Assembly (NCBI GenBank): GCA_018969885.1
Contig: JAGWXN010000125.1
Span: forward strand, 1 to 9,346
Origin: Betaproteobacteria bacterium
GTDB lineage: Bacteria > Pseudomonadota > Gammaproteobacteria > Burkholderiales > Burkholderiaceae
DNA length: 9,346 bases
Direction of reading: 5' to 3'
Shown piece by piece: positions 1 to 7,678 of this stretch (within the stretch, counting starts at the first letter, position 1; each line of letters begins with the position of its first letter). The notes beneath the pieces are model-generated. The model made no database searches and was not told the DNA's origin. It saw only the letters and a program-made list of their open reading frames with translations. The position numbers were made by a program, and so were the translations under genes.

Positions 1-513
1 CCGCTGCTCAAGGGCCTGATCGACATGTTCATCGAGAACATCCTGATCCGGCCGCTGGCCAATGCGCTGGCTGGCGCGAGCGAAAGCGGCGGCGGGTTCT
101 TCTCGGCACTGTTCGGCGGCCTCGGCGGCGACGGCGGCGGCTCGATCCTCTCGGCGGGCGTGCGGAGCGTCGGCTTCGGCGGCGGGGCGAATGCGGACGG
201 CACATTGTCGTTCGCCGGGCTCTTCGCGGGCGGCGGGCTGATCCCGGACGGCGCGTGGGGCATTGTCGGCGATGCCGGGCCGGAGCCGATCCGCGCAACG
301 GCCGGCGGCATCGAGGTACTGCCCAACTCGTCTCTGCGAGCGATCTGGGGCGGCACCGGCGGCAAGCCGGGCACCCTCAACGTCACCATCAACGGCGCGC
401 GCGGCAATCGCGAGATCCAGGAGATGGTACGCGAAGGCGTGGCGCAGGGCCTTGCGGCCTACGATGAGGGCGTCGCCGGCCGGGTGCGCGAGCAATCGGA
501 GCGGAGGTCCTGA
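1..513 (+). CDS. Tail tape measure protein, C-terminal end (5' truncated by window)
   Basis: The frame is open from base 1, so this is the last 170 codons of a longer gene. The first ATG, at 25, is internal. The visible part starts with a helical segment (LIDMFIENILIRPLANALAG) and then a Gly/Ala-rich stretch. It ends with the hallmark GGLIPDG...GDAGPEPI segment (roughly 78 to 95 of the visible part), which is common at the C-termini of siphophage tape measure proteins. The last residues are polar and helical (REIQEMVREGV). Tape measure proteins set tail length and are ejected with DNA. The C-terminus normally sits at the tail tip, which fits the tail-tip genes that follow. Its TGA shares one base with the next ATG. 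The assignment rests on the C-terminal signature and position only; the helical bulk lies outside the window. Confidence 0.85.
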   Translation, partial: PLLKGLIDMFIENILIRPLANALAGASESGGGFFSALFGGLGGDGGGSILSAGVRSVGFGGGANADGTLSFAGLFAGGGLIPDGAWGIVGDAGPEPIRATAGGIEVLPNSSLRAIWGGTGGKPGTLNVTINGARGNREIQEMVREGVAQGLAAYDEGVAGRVREQSERRS

Positions 514-1184
514 TGGCGACGTTCGACTGGCCGACGACGCTTGTGCCGCGCCGCATCCAGATCCTGCCGCCGCGCGCGACGCAGGGGCTTTCGACGAGCC
601 TCAACCGGTTCGTGCAGGCGGTGCCGGCGATCCGGCCGCCGTTTACCGTCTCGATGGACTTCGCCGAGCTGACGGGCGGCGAAGTGCTCGCCTGGCGGGC
701 GTTCATGGCGCTGCTGGAAGGCCGGGCCAATACCGCACGGCTGCCGCTGTTCGATCTGTGGCTGAGCGCGAGCGACGCGGCGATCGGCGCCGGGCTTGTC
801 GCGCATGGCGATGGCACGCCTTTCAGCGACGGCGCGCTCTACAGCACCACAGACATTGCTGGCGTGACGGTGACCGGCGTACAGGGCCAGCGCAACATCA
901 CTGTCGATTTTGGCGTCTATGGCCAGCTGCTGCAGGCGGGGCAGTATTTCGGGCTGGGTGACGAGCCCTACATCTGCAGCGGTATCACCTGGGCGGGCAC
1001 TGTCGCCACGATCCGCTGCTCGCCGACGCTGCGCAAGGCCTATACCGCGCAGCCTCTGCGCCTGAAGCCGACGATGATCGGACGGCTGACCAGCGACGAC
1101 GGCGGCGCGCTGACGCTCGAGCAGCTGCGCTACGGCGCGCCGTCCATCGTGTTCCAGGAAGACTTCGCGGAGCTGGGCGCGTGA
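513..1184 (+). CDS. Conserved phage tail-tip protein (distal-tail/gp12 position)
   Basis: This 223-residue protein lies directly after the tape measure gene, the slot held by distal tail proteins in siphophages and by gp12 in gene transfer agents. The start is set by a GGAGG at 503 to 507, five bases before the ATG, which overlaps the preceding TGA by one base. The N-terminus (FDWPTTLVPRRIQILPPR) and the segment ending in LLEGRANTARLPLFD (about residues 50 to 85) look like a recurring family in sphingomonad prophages. The remainder is beta-rich, ending with SIVFQEDFAELGA. There is no signal peptide or membrane segment. A structural role at the tail tip, joining tube to hub, is inferred from gene order; I do not recognise a named domain. 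The stop overlaps the next GTG by four bases (GTGA), so translation is probably coupled. Confidence 0.75.
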   Translation: MATFDWPTTLVPRRIQILPPRATQGLSTSLNRFVQAVPAIRPPFTVSMDFAELTGGEVLAWRAFMALLEGRANTARLPLFDLWLSASDAAIGAGLVAHGDGTPFSDGALYSTTDIAGVTVTGVQGQRNITVDFGVYGQLLQAGQYFGLGDEPYICSGITWAGTVATIRCSPTLRKAYTAQPLRLKPTMIGRLTSDDGGALTLEQLRYGAPSIVFQEDFAELGA

Positions 1185-1777
1185 GCCTGTTCCCCGACAC
1201 GATCAAGGCCGAGCTGGCGGGCGCGCGCGTCTCCATGACGTTCCTCGTGCTGTTCGATTTCGTGACGCAGCCGGTGCGCGTGTGGATCGGCGGCGAAGGC
1301 AAGCTGGTGGCGAACGACGGCACCGTCTGGGACGGCCTCGGCCGGATCGGTGCGCTGAGCGGCGTCGAGCAGGCGGTCAACGGCGAAGCGCCGGAAATGA
1401 CCTTCACGCTCTCCGGTGTCGATCCGCAGATGATCAGCCTGGCGCGCGACGAGTTCGACACCGAATGCAAGGGGCGGCTCGTCTACGTGCTCGTGCAGTT
1501 CTTCGGAGTCGACGATCCCGATGATCCGGACAACCAGCGGCCGCTCGACGCGCCCTACCCGGTCGCGGCGGCGCGCGCGCTGACGCCGGAGTTCACCTTC
1601 GGAGAGAATGACGCGCGTTCGATCACGATCCGCTGCGAAAGCCTTTTCAGCCTCCGCTCGCGGCCGCGCTTCGCGATGTACACGGATGCCGACCAGCAGC
1701 AGCGTTTTCCCGGCGATCTTGGCTTCTCGTTCGTGTCCAGCCTCATGAACAAGGTGGTGACATGGCCAGACTACTGA
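1181..1777 (+). CDS. Phage tail baseplate/hub protein (gp13-like position)
   Basis: A 198-residue protein with a GTG start, supported by GGAG at 1169 to 1172 and by the four-base overlap with the gene before. It has the look of the small hub proteins that precede the cell-wall peptidase gene in gene-transfer-agent-like tails. Early beta strands (VLFDFVTQPVRVWIG) are followed by a WDGLGRIGALSGVEQ segment near residue 50. The sequence ends in an arginine-rich FSLRSRPRFAMYTDADQQ block and RFPGD (about 160 to 178), which recurs in this family. It is probably a structural part of the tail tip that contacts the hub. It lacks the cysteines expected of the DUF2163 iron-sulfur type gp13, so equivalence to gp13 is positional only. 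The next gene starts 16 bases before its stop. Confidence 0.75.
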   Translation: MSLFPDTIKAELAGARVSMTFLVLFDFVTQPVRVWIGGEGKLVANDGTVWDGLGRIGALSGVEQAVNGEAPEMTFTLSGVDPQMISLARDEFDTECKGRLVYVLVQFFGVDDPDDPDNQRPLDAPYPVAAARALTPEFTFGENDARSITIRCESLFSLRSRPRFAMYTDADQQQRFPGDLGFSFVSSLMNKVVTWPDY

Positions 1778-2229
1778 AGCCGTTGCAGGGCGCCGCAGCC
1801 GCGCGGCTGAGCCAGATCACCGAGCAGACCTTGATGCTCTGGGCCTCGCTGCCGTTCGTGTGGGGCGCGACCGATTGCTTCCTTTCGGTGCTCGATCATG
1901 CCGAGGAGGCGACCGGGCGGCGCTATCATGATCGGCCGCGCTATCGCACTGCGATGGAGGCGAACCGTATTCTCGCGCGGCATGGCGGCTTCCAGCCGTT
2001 TTGCGAGATGGTGTTCGCGAAGCTGGGCCTGATGACCACCGATGATCCCGCGCGCGGCGATATCGGTCTGGTCGATATTCCCGGTACCGGGCTGACGGCA
2101 TGCCTATGCTTGGGCAGCAGCTGGGCCGCGCGGGGCGACGGCGATGTGACGATCGCGCAGATGCGGCCGCGCATTGCCTGGCGCGTGGTGCCCGCCAAAG
2201 CCGGGAGGGCCGCACGATGCCGCAACTGA
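1762..2229 (+). CDS. DUF6950 / NlpC-P60-like tail protein
   Basis: A 155-residue protein in the gp14 (NlpC/P60 peptidase) position of tail operons. Residues 31 to 39, PFVWGATDC, match the conserved WG.TDC core that carries the nucleophile cysteine (Cys39). A GDIGLVDI strand follows at about 120 to 127 and the conserved AWRV ending near 143 to 146. Such proteins are thought to cut peptide cross-links of peptidoglycan as the tail tip enters the cell. The usual HVGI histidine strand of NlpC/P60 is not evident: the equivalent stretch reads GLTACLCLGSS. Activity is therefore uncertain, as for DUF6950 members generally. AGGTGG at 1752 to 1757 is the likely ribosome binding site. The gene overlaps its upstream neighbour by 16 bases and the downstream one by 13. 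Confidence 0.75.
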   Translation: MARLLKPLQGAAAARLSQITEQTLMLWASLPFVWGATDCFLSVLDHAEEATGRRYHDRPRYRTAMEANRILARHGGFQPFCEMVFAKLGLMTTDDPARGDIGLVDIPGTGLTACLCLGSSWAARGDGDVTIAQMRPRIAWRVVPAKAGRAARCRN

Positions 2230-4280
2230 TCGCCTTTGCGATCTCCGCGATCGGCTTCACCAGCGGTTCGGTGCTGATCGCCACGGCCGTCACGGTCGGG
2301 CTCAAGATCGGCATCAACGCGCTGCTCGGCGCGGTGTTCGGTTCGGGCGGCGCGAAGCCCAGCGACGGGCAGGTGACCGTGCGCGGTTCCGTCCAGTCGC
2401 GCACCCGCAACTATGGCATCGTGCATACCGGCGGCGCGCTGAGCTTCGAGGAAAGCCGCGACGGCACGCTTGGCCTGGTCGTGACGCTGGGCACTGGCGA
2501 AGAGACCGAGATCCTCGAGCACCGGATCAATGACAAAACGGTAAATGTCGACGGATCGGGTACGGTGACCGATGCGAGTTTCCACGGTGCCGTGCATATC
2601 TACACCCGGCCGGGAAGCGACAGCCAGACCGCGATCAGTGAGGTGACGGCGAAGTTCTCGCAGTGGACAAGTAACCATCGCCAGCGCGGCTGTGCCCATG
2701 CAGCGATTATTTGCGACCCGGTCAAGCAGGAGCTTTTCAGCGAAGTCTACGGCGGCCGCGAGCCGGTCTACTCGCAGATCCGCAAAGCGGTGAAGGTCTA
2801 TGATCCCCGAAAGGACAGCACCTTTCCCGGAGGCAGCGGTCCGCAGCGTTTGGCCAACAAGAGCACCTGGGCATGGTCCGATACGGCGGCGCTGGTCATT
2901 GCTGACTACGTGGCGCACCCGGACGGCTATGGCCTTGGCTATGACAAGGTGAACTGGGCGAATATCGCTGCACAGGCGGATATCTGCGAGCAGACAGTCA
3001 CCACTGTCAGCTCGGCGACGATCGCGCGGTGGCGGATCTGGGCGAGCTACAAGCTCCAGAGCGACGAGCGCCGCCAGGTGCTGGGCGACATGCTCAAGGC
3101 CTGCGACGGGTTCTGCTGGCAGGGGCCTGACTTCAAGTTCAACCTGCTGGTAGGCGCCTATGAAGCGCCGACGCTGACGCTGACGGATGATCATATCCTC
3201 GTGATGACGGCGCGCCGCGGGCCGACCGCGCAGCAGCGCACCAGCGCCCTCAAAATGCTCTATACCGAGGCATCGACCGGCTACCGCGAGCAGGAAAGCG
3301 CGCTGGTGAGCGTGCCCGGCGTCGACGATGATCCGAACACCGATCCGCAAGGCGTGCCGATCTACTACGCGCCGCACCACAACCAGGCCGTCCGCGTGGG
3401 CAAGTTGCTGGCCGCGCGGCTCGGCGAGCGCTGGCACCTCGATCTTGCGACCAACCTCTATGGCCTCAACCTGCTCGGCCGGCGCTTCGTGCGCGTCACC
3501 TCGGCACAGGCGGCGATCGACGCCGTCTTCGCGATCGAGACGGGCGTTAAGATCCAGCCGGGCAAGGATCGGATCACGGTGAGCGTCGGTCTGGTGGAAG
3601 TGGCGGCGGCCGACTGGAGCTTCAACGCGGCGTTGGATGAAGGCACGCCGCCGGCGAGCGGTTCCACGTCTTCGACTTTCACGCTGGCGACGCCGACCGG
3701 GCTGACGCTGAGCGCCGTGCAGGTCTCGCAGGCAAATGGCAACGGCGTGGCGATCCAGGCGACGTGGGACGCCGCAGGCCGCGCCGGGCTGCGCTACGAA
3801 GTGCGGTATCGCCCGACGGCCGGCGGCAACTGGGTGCTGATGACGGTCGAAAGCGAAGACCGTACGGGCTGGAGCGGCCCGGTGAACAGCGGCACGCAGT
3901 ACGAGGTGCAGGTAAGAGCGCTAACGATCGGGCGCTTCGCCAGCGCGTGGAGCGCATCGGTCAATATCACGCCCGCCGCTACCTCTGTCCTTTCGGCGCC
4001 GAGCAGCCTGACCGCAACCGGCGGCGCGGGCAGCGCTGCGGTGAGCTTTCGCATGCCGCCAGAGGCGACGCTTGCTTACGCACGGCTCTACCGCGCGACC
4101 AGCTCGAGCTTCGGCGCGGCAGTGCAGGTGGGATCGGACATCGTCGGCGGGCTTAGCCAGGTGATGAGCGTAAGCGACACCGGCCTCTCAGCTGGCACCT
4201 ACTACTACTGGGTACGCGCCTTCAACGGATCGGGAGGCGCTTCGGCGCTTACCGGGCCGATAAGCGCGACCGTGACTTGA
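2217..4280 (+). CDS. J-like central tail tip / host specificity protein with two FN3 domains
   Basis: The start at 2217 (MPQLIAFAIS) is preferred over the longer frame from 2100 because GGAGGG lies eight bases upstream and the N-terminus then matches the hydrophobic Gly/Ala-rich start typical of these proteins; product 687 residues. A TAALVIADYVAHPDGYGLG segment near residue 220 and GFCWQGPDFKFNLLVGAYE near 297 are characteristic of J-type tail hub proteins (lambda gpJ, GTA gp15, Phage-tail_3 family). Two fibronectin type III domains close the protein at about 491 to 585 (YEVRYRPTAGGNW, TQYEVQVRAL) and 592 to 687 (YYYWVRAFNGSGGAS). The protein forms the tip that meets the receptor and docks the fibre. 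It is shorter than lambda gpJ or GTA gp15, so much of receptor contact may be left to the downstream fibre. Confidence 0.85.
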   Translation: MPQLIAFAISAIGFTSGSVLIATAVTVGLKIGINALLGAVFGSGGAKPSDGQVTVRGSVQSRTRNYGIVHTGGALSFEESRDGTLGLVVTLGTGEETEILEHRINDKTVNVDGSGTVTDASFHGAVHIYTRPGSDSQTAISEVTAKFSQWTSNHRQRGCAHAAIICDPVKQELFSEVYGGREPVYSQIRKAVKVYDPRKDSTFPGGSGPQRLANKSTWAWSDTAALVIADYVAHPDGYGLGYDKVNWANIAAQADICEQTVTTVSSATIARWRIWASYKLQSDERRQVLGDMLKACDGFCWQGPDFKFNLLVGAYEAPTLTLTDDHILVMTARRGPTAQQRTSALKMLYTEASTGYREQESALVSVPGVDDDPNTDPQGVPIYYAPHHNQAVRVGKLLAARLGERWHLDLATNLYGLNLLGRRFVRVTSAQAAIDAVFAIETGVKIQPGKDRITVSVGLVEVAAADWSFNAALDEGTPPASGSTSSTFTLATPTGLTLSAVQVSQANGNGVAIQATWDAAGRAGLRYEVRYRPTAGGNWVLMTVESEDRTGWSGPVNSGTQYEVQVRALTIGRFASAWSASVNITPAATSVLSAPSSLTATGGAGSAAVSFRMPPEATLAYARLYRATSSSFGAAVQVGSDIVGGLSQVMSVSDTGLSAGTYYYWVRAFNGSGGASALTGPISATVT

Positions 4281-4295
4281 GCGAGGCGAGCGGAC

Positions 4296-7200
4296 ATGGG
4301 CGAGATCAGGGATCAATTTAGTTACGTCTATCGGGATTTTGAGACCGACGGCATTCCATCCTCTGGCCTTCACGAAGTGGAAAAGGCCGACGTTCGCGCG
4401 CTTGCCGGCGTGATCGAGGACGAGGTTGCTGTCTACGCCGCCGCCGCTGCGGCCAGCGCTGCGCAAGCGGTCCAGGCTGCCGCAGATGCTCAAGGCGGTG
4501 CTTACACGCTTACCTCATCTGTTTCGGCGGGCGGCTCTCTGCCGTTCGAGATCAGCGCGATTACGGGTGGCGGTGGTACTGGAGGCACGCCGGGATTTTA
4601 CCTCGGCACGACAACCGGCGGCTCGTTTCAGGGTTTTGTCTGGGGCGTGCAAGTAGGCACCGATGGCAAAGCGCTTCCGGTAGTTCTTGAGCGCGGCATC
4701 TCGCCTAACAATACCGCGCCCACGCTGGTCATGCCGACAATTGCCGGATTGACCGGAGCCACGACACCGACTGCAACTGTGGTTGCGTTGCCAGCGGGGC
4801 GGTTGTTCTTCGCACCAAATGCAAGCAGCGGTGCAACGCATAGGCTGGCTTGGCAGTCCGCCAGCGGCGTGATCGCGGCCTTCAACATCGGCGGCGTGCA
4901 GTGGTCGGAGTATCTCAAGGCGGGCGTTGATGCGCAGGCAGCCAAGCCCGATGCCTACGGCGCGTCTCGCGCAGGCTTCAACCTCTGGACCGACGCCGAG
5001 CTGGAATATGTGACGCCCGGTGGCACTTATGCCTGGGGCGCCGCCAGCTTCTCGGTGATCACTGAGAACAATGCGACGCGGATCCGGAATCCTTCAAACG
5101 CATCCGTGACCGAGTATCCCACCGCGACCAGTCTGTACATTCCGATATCAGCATTGCCGAGCGGCAAGCTCTCGGCCTCGGTAATCCTTTCAAGCAAACC
5201 CGCTGGCGCTCTGGGCGACCAGAGATTTAGGCTCTACGCGCGCAATGCCGCACTCACGCTGGTGTCCAACACCAGCATGTGGGGAACGGTCGACGGCTAT
5301 GGTTATGCCAACGACGAACCGTCAACAGGGCGCTGGGCAAGGTTACTGCCAGCGGCTGCAATCACCCGGCCCACCGAGATCGTGATCTGTCAGGGCCTCG
5401 ATACGGCAGCTCTGATCGCGCAAGGCGTGGCATGGATCGAGCTTCGCCTGCGCACCGCCACTTCGGCGCAGATCGCTTTCAGCCATATCGTTTTCCGGGA
5501 TGGCAACGACCCGCACTTCGTGCCGACGCGCGTCAGCCCCAAGCAGGTAGCGGATAATACCACCGCTGCGAACAGGGCTGATAGCCGGACTAGTGCGCGG
5601 CTTGCCTATAGCTGGTCCAAGAACCTTGTGGCGGACCCCTATCTTGCTTCGGCAGGCGCTACGGTTACAGGCCCGGCATGGACCGCGACCCTTAACGTTG
5701 TTTCCAAATCGGGCATGGCCTGCGTGGAAATTCCTGCCAACGGATCAACAGCTGCGAACAAGCGGTGGCTGACGTTCCTCGATGTGTCGAGCATCCCTTC
5801 CGGTACGCCGTTCTCGCTTTCGGTCACAATCGCGGAGAAGGCGGGCACTACCGACGCCAACACCCGCATCCGCATCTATGCGTTCGACAGCGGCGGGGCG
5901 GCGGTCCCGATTGGTGGCACGACGATTCCGGGCAATGACATGACCTCGGATGCGACGGCCTACAACCGCTACATTCCGAACGCTGCGATCAGCACGCCGA
6001 CGCCGGTTGTCATCTGGGAGGGCATTTCCCTTCCGGCCGGGATCACCCGCCTCGCCTTCGACGTTCGCCAGCAAAGCAATCCGGCTATTTATCTGACTGG
6101 CTTTGTCGCGCGGATCGGCAATGATGCGGCAGGCCAGCCACCTGCCAGCGGAACGGCAAGCGGGATGCAGGTGGCCTATGTCTCGGCCACCGGCAGCGAC
6201 AGCAACACCGGCAGCGTTTCCTCGCCCCTCAGGACCATTCAGGCGGCGATCACAGCCCTCGGCGGCAATGGTATCGTGGAGATCGCGCAGGGCGACTATG
6301 GCTCGGAACAGCGGTTCGACCCGACGACTGTCATCGGCAAGATCAAGCTGCGCGGGCGGCGTTCGGCCAATCCGACCTACGATAAGTACCCGATTATCCG
6401 GATGGGGACGAAGCTCACCGGGATCACGAAGGTCGGCGGCTACACCAAGGTCTACAAGGCCAGCGTGACGGGCCTGTCCGTCACCAATGCGACCTATTCG
6501 CATATCTGGCAGGATGGTGTGGCCGACCCGCGCACCGTTATCGCGGATGCGGATCGCAGCCCGCAGCACCGTGGCCGGACCAATCGCCTGAAGGACTGTG
6601 CGCGCATCCTCAAGTGCGCCGCCACAACTGTCTCGACGGCCTGCGCCGAGATCGATGCGGCCAGCCTGCCGCTGGGATTTGTCGATAATGCCACCGGGGA
6701 TTTCTACTTCTCGATTGTCGGCGGCGGGGATGCGACGGCAGCGAACATTTACGTCGATGCAGCTACCGGACTGGTGAACAGCGCACCGGGCATATCCAGC
6801 CAGGACCGGGGCGGGGAGATCGAAATCCAGGCGCTCGAAGTGCGCTACGGCGGCGTCGTTCTCACGCCGTTTAAATTGGCGCATGTGCACGAGCTGGTCG
6901 CGATCGGCGCGCGTGCCAACGTGGTGGACTATGCCATGGCGGCCATCGCCAATATCGAGACCGCAGGCGGCGGCTCAATGTCTGCTGATACCGGCACAGG
7001 CGACGGCATCAACGGACACTACGGCGCTAAACTTGTGCACGTCGGCAGTCTTTACAGCCACGACAACCTTGATGACGGCTTTTCGGATCACGAAGGCTGT
7101 TCGAGCCGCCTGATCGGCACCGGGCTGTTCGAGTACAATGGCGGCACCGCTATTGCCCCAGCCTACGGCTCTGACCACTTGACATCAGGTCTCTACGTCT

Positions 7201-7544
7201 CCCGGCGCAACCAGCAGGTGCCGGGCCGCAAGGTTGCTGCGTTTGCGGTCATTGGCGCTCCGTCGGGTGCATCGCCATATGAAGACGACGGCTACGACAC
7301 TCTGGCCGTTTTCGAAGGATGCATTTCCATCGGGGACACGCGCGGCTTTTCGGACGGTGGAACGGTCACGTCGAAGGCCATCGCCATCAACTGCAAGGTC
7401 TACGACCTGCGCGGTGACGATCCGGGCGGCGTGAACCGGGGCTACGATGGCAACATGGAGCTGCGCGACTGCGGCTTCAGCTCCAGCGCCGGCACGGCCA
7501 AGGGGCCAAGCGTGACGGTGAAGAACACGGCGCTTGTGACATGA
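4296..7544 (+). CDS. Tail fibre/tailspike with duplicated beta modules and C-terminal beta-helix
   Basis: A 1082-residue protein starting 15 bases after the tail tip gene, with GAGG at 4283 to 4286 nine bases before the ATG. Residues 1 to 45 are a short docking head. An alanine-rich helical stretch (about 47 to 66) typical of fibre trimerisation follows, then a Gly-rich region. Two related modules span about 229 to 405 and 443 to 610; both run from RxRxYA through a xPxAAIxxPTxxVI segment to a final GND. From about 626, VAYVSATGSDSNTG and SPLRTIQAAI are the classic start of right-handed beta-helix (pectate-lyase-like) domains, which continues to the end. The Asp/His-rich turn SHDNLDDGFSDHEG (921 to 934) could hold catalytic residues. 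I infer a receptor-binding fibre with possible polysaccharide depolymerase activity; the enzymatic part is not proven. Confidence 0.8.
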   Translation: MGEIRDQFSYVYRDFETDGIPSSGLHEVEKADVRALAGVIEDEVAVYAAAAAASAAQAVQAAADAQGGAYTLTSSVSAGGSLPFEISAITGGGGTGGTPGFYLGTTTGGSFQGFVWGVQVGTDGKALPVVLERGISPNNTAPTLVMPTIAGLTGATTPTATVVALPAGRLFFAPNASSGATHRLAWQSASGVIAAFNIGGVQWSEYLKAGVDAQAAKPDAYGASRAGFNLWTDAELEYVTPGGTYAWGAASFSVITENNATRIRNPSNASVTEYPTATSLYIPISALPSGKLSASVILSSKPAGALGDQRFRLYARNAALTLVSNTSMWGTVDGYGYANDEPSTGRWARLLPAAAITRPTEIVICQGLDTAALIAQGVAWIELRLRTATSAQIAFSHIVFRDGNDPHFVPTRVSPKQVADNTTAANRADSRTSARLAYSWSKNLVADPYLASAGATVTGPAWTATLNVVSKSGMACVEIPANGSTAANKRWLTFLDVSSIPSGTPFSLSVTIAEKAGTTDANTRIRIYAFDSGGAAVPIGGTTIPGNDMTSDATAYNRYIPNAAISTPTPVVIWEGISLPAGITRLAFDVRQQSNPAIYLTGFVARIGNDAAGQPPASGTASGMQVAYVSATGSDSNTGSVSSPLRTIQAAITALGGNGIVEIAQGDYGSEQRFDPTTVIGKIKLRGRRSANPTYDKYPIIRMGTKLTGITKVGGYTKVYKASVTGLSVTNATYSHIWQDGVADPRTVIADADRSPQHRGRTNRLKDCARILKCAATTVSTACAEIDAASLPLGFVDNATGDFYFSIVGGGDATAANIYVDAATGLVNSAPGISSQDRGGEIEIQALEVRYGGVVLTPFKLAHVHELVAIGARANVVDYAMAAIANIETAGGGSMSADTGTGDGINGHYGAKLVHVGSLYSHDNLDDGFSDHEGCSSRLIGTGLFEYNGGTAIAPAYGSDHLTSGLYVSRRNQQVPGRKVAAFAVIGAPSGASPYEDDGYDTLAVFEGCISIGDTRGFSDGGTVTSKAIAINCKVYDLRGDDPGGVNRGYDGNMELRDCGFSSSAGTAKGPSVTVKNTALVT

Positions 7545-7642
7545 TGCTGTTCGCTGGAATCGAGATCTAGGATGCGGCTGTGCGCTATGGCGTTGGCGGA
7601 GGCCAGCGCCTAGCCCGCGAGGTGATTATCAGCGGTGCCTAA
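7541..7642 (+). pseudogene. Short frame after the fibre, interrupted by an in-frame amber
   Basis: An ATG at 7541 overlaps the fibre stop (ATGA), the same coupling seen elsewhere in this operon. It reads MMLFAGIEI and then meets TAG at 7568 to 7570. The same frame continues with a plausible, high-GC3 peptide (DAAVRYGVGGGQRLAREVII, then SGA) to TAA at 7640 to 7642, directly inside a hairpin. Two readings fit: a small last gene of the tail operon inactivated by a nonsense mutation, or the leftover C-terminus of an earlier fibre or fibre-associated gene after recombination. There is no recognisable domain, and at 33 sense codons chance cannot be excluded. Confidence 0.3.
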
Positions 7643-7678
7643 GAGGCTTCTCAGGCATCCGTAACCGACCCCTTACGG
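7636..7678 (+). terminator. Two consecutive hairpins at the end of the tail operon
   Basis: TGCCT at 7636 to 7640 pairs with AGGCA at 7653 to 7657, and the interior AGAG/CTTCT also pairs, with one mismatch and one G-U. Immediately after, CCGTAA at 7659 to 7664 is perfectly complementary to TTACGG at 7673 to 7678. They sit where transcription of the tail genes should end, and the first contains the TAA of the short remnant frame. No T-run follows either hairpin, so an intrinsic terminator is only a possibility. Confidence 0.3.

Noticed and set aside
2100..2216. Extension of the tail tip protein to an ATG at 2100
   Set aside because: The extra 39 residues are Arg-rich, overlap the DUF6950 frame by 130 bases and have no ribosome binding site; GGAGGG supports 2217.
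1941..3437. Long minus-strand open frame (498 codons) opposite the DUF6950 and tail tip genes
   Set aside because: It is the antisense shadow of GC-rich genes: Arg/His/Ala-rich translation without domains, and the plus strand shows clear phage families with ordered overlaps.
5745..6890. Minus-strand open frame (381 codons) opposite the tail fibre
   Set aside because: Composition-driven shadow within a recognisable fibre gene; Arg/Asp-rich with no domain.
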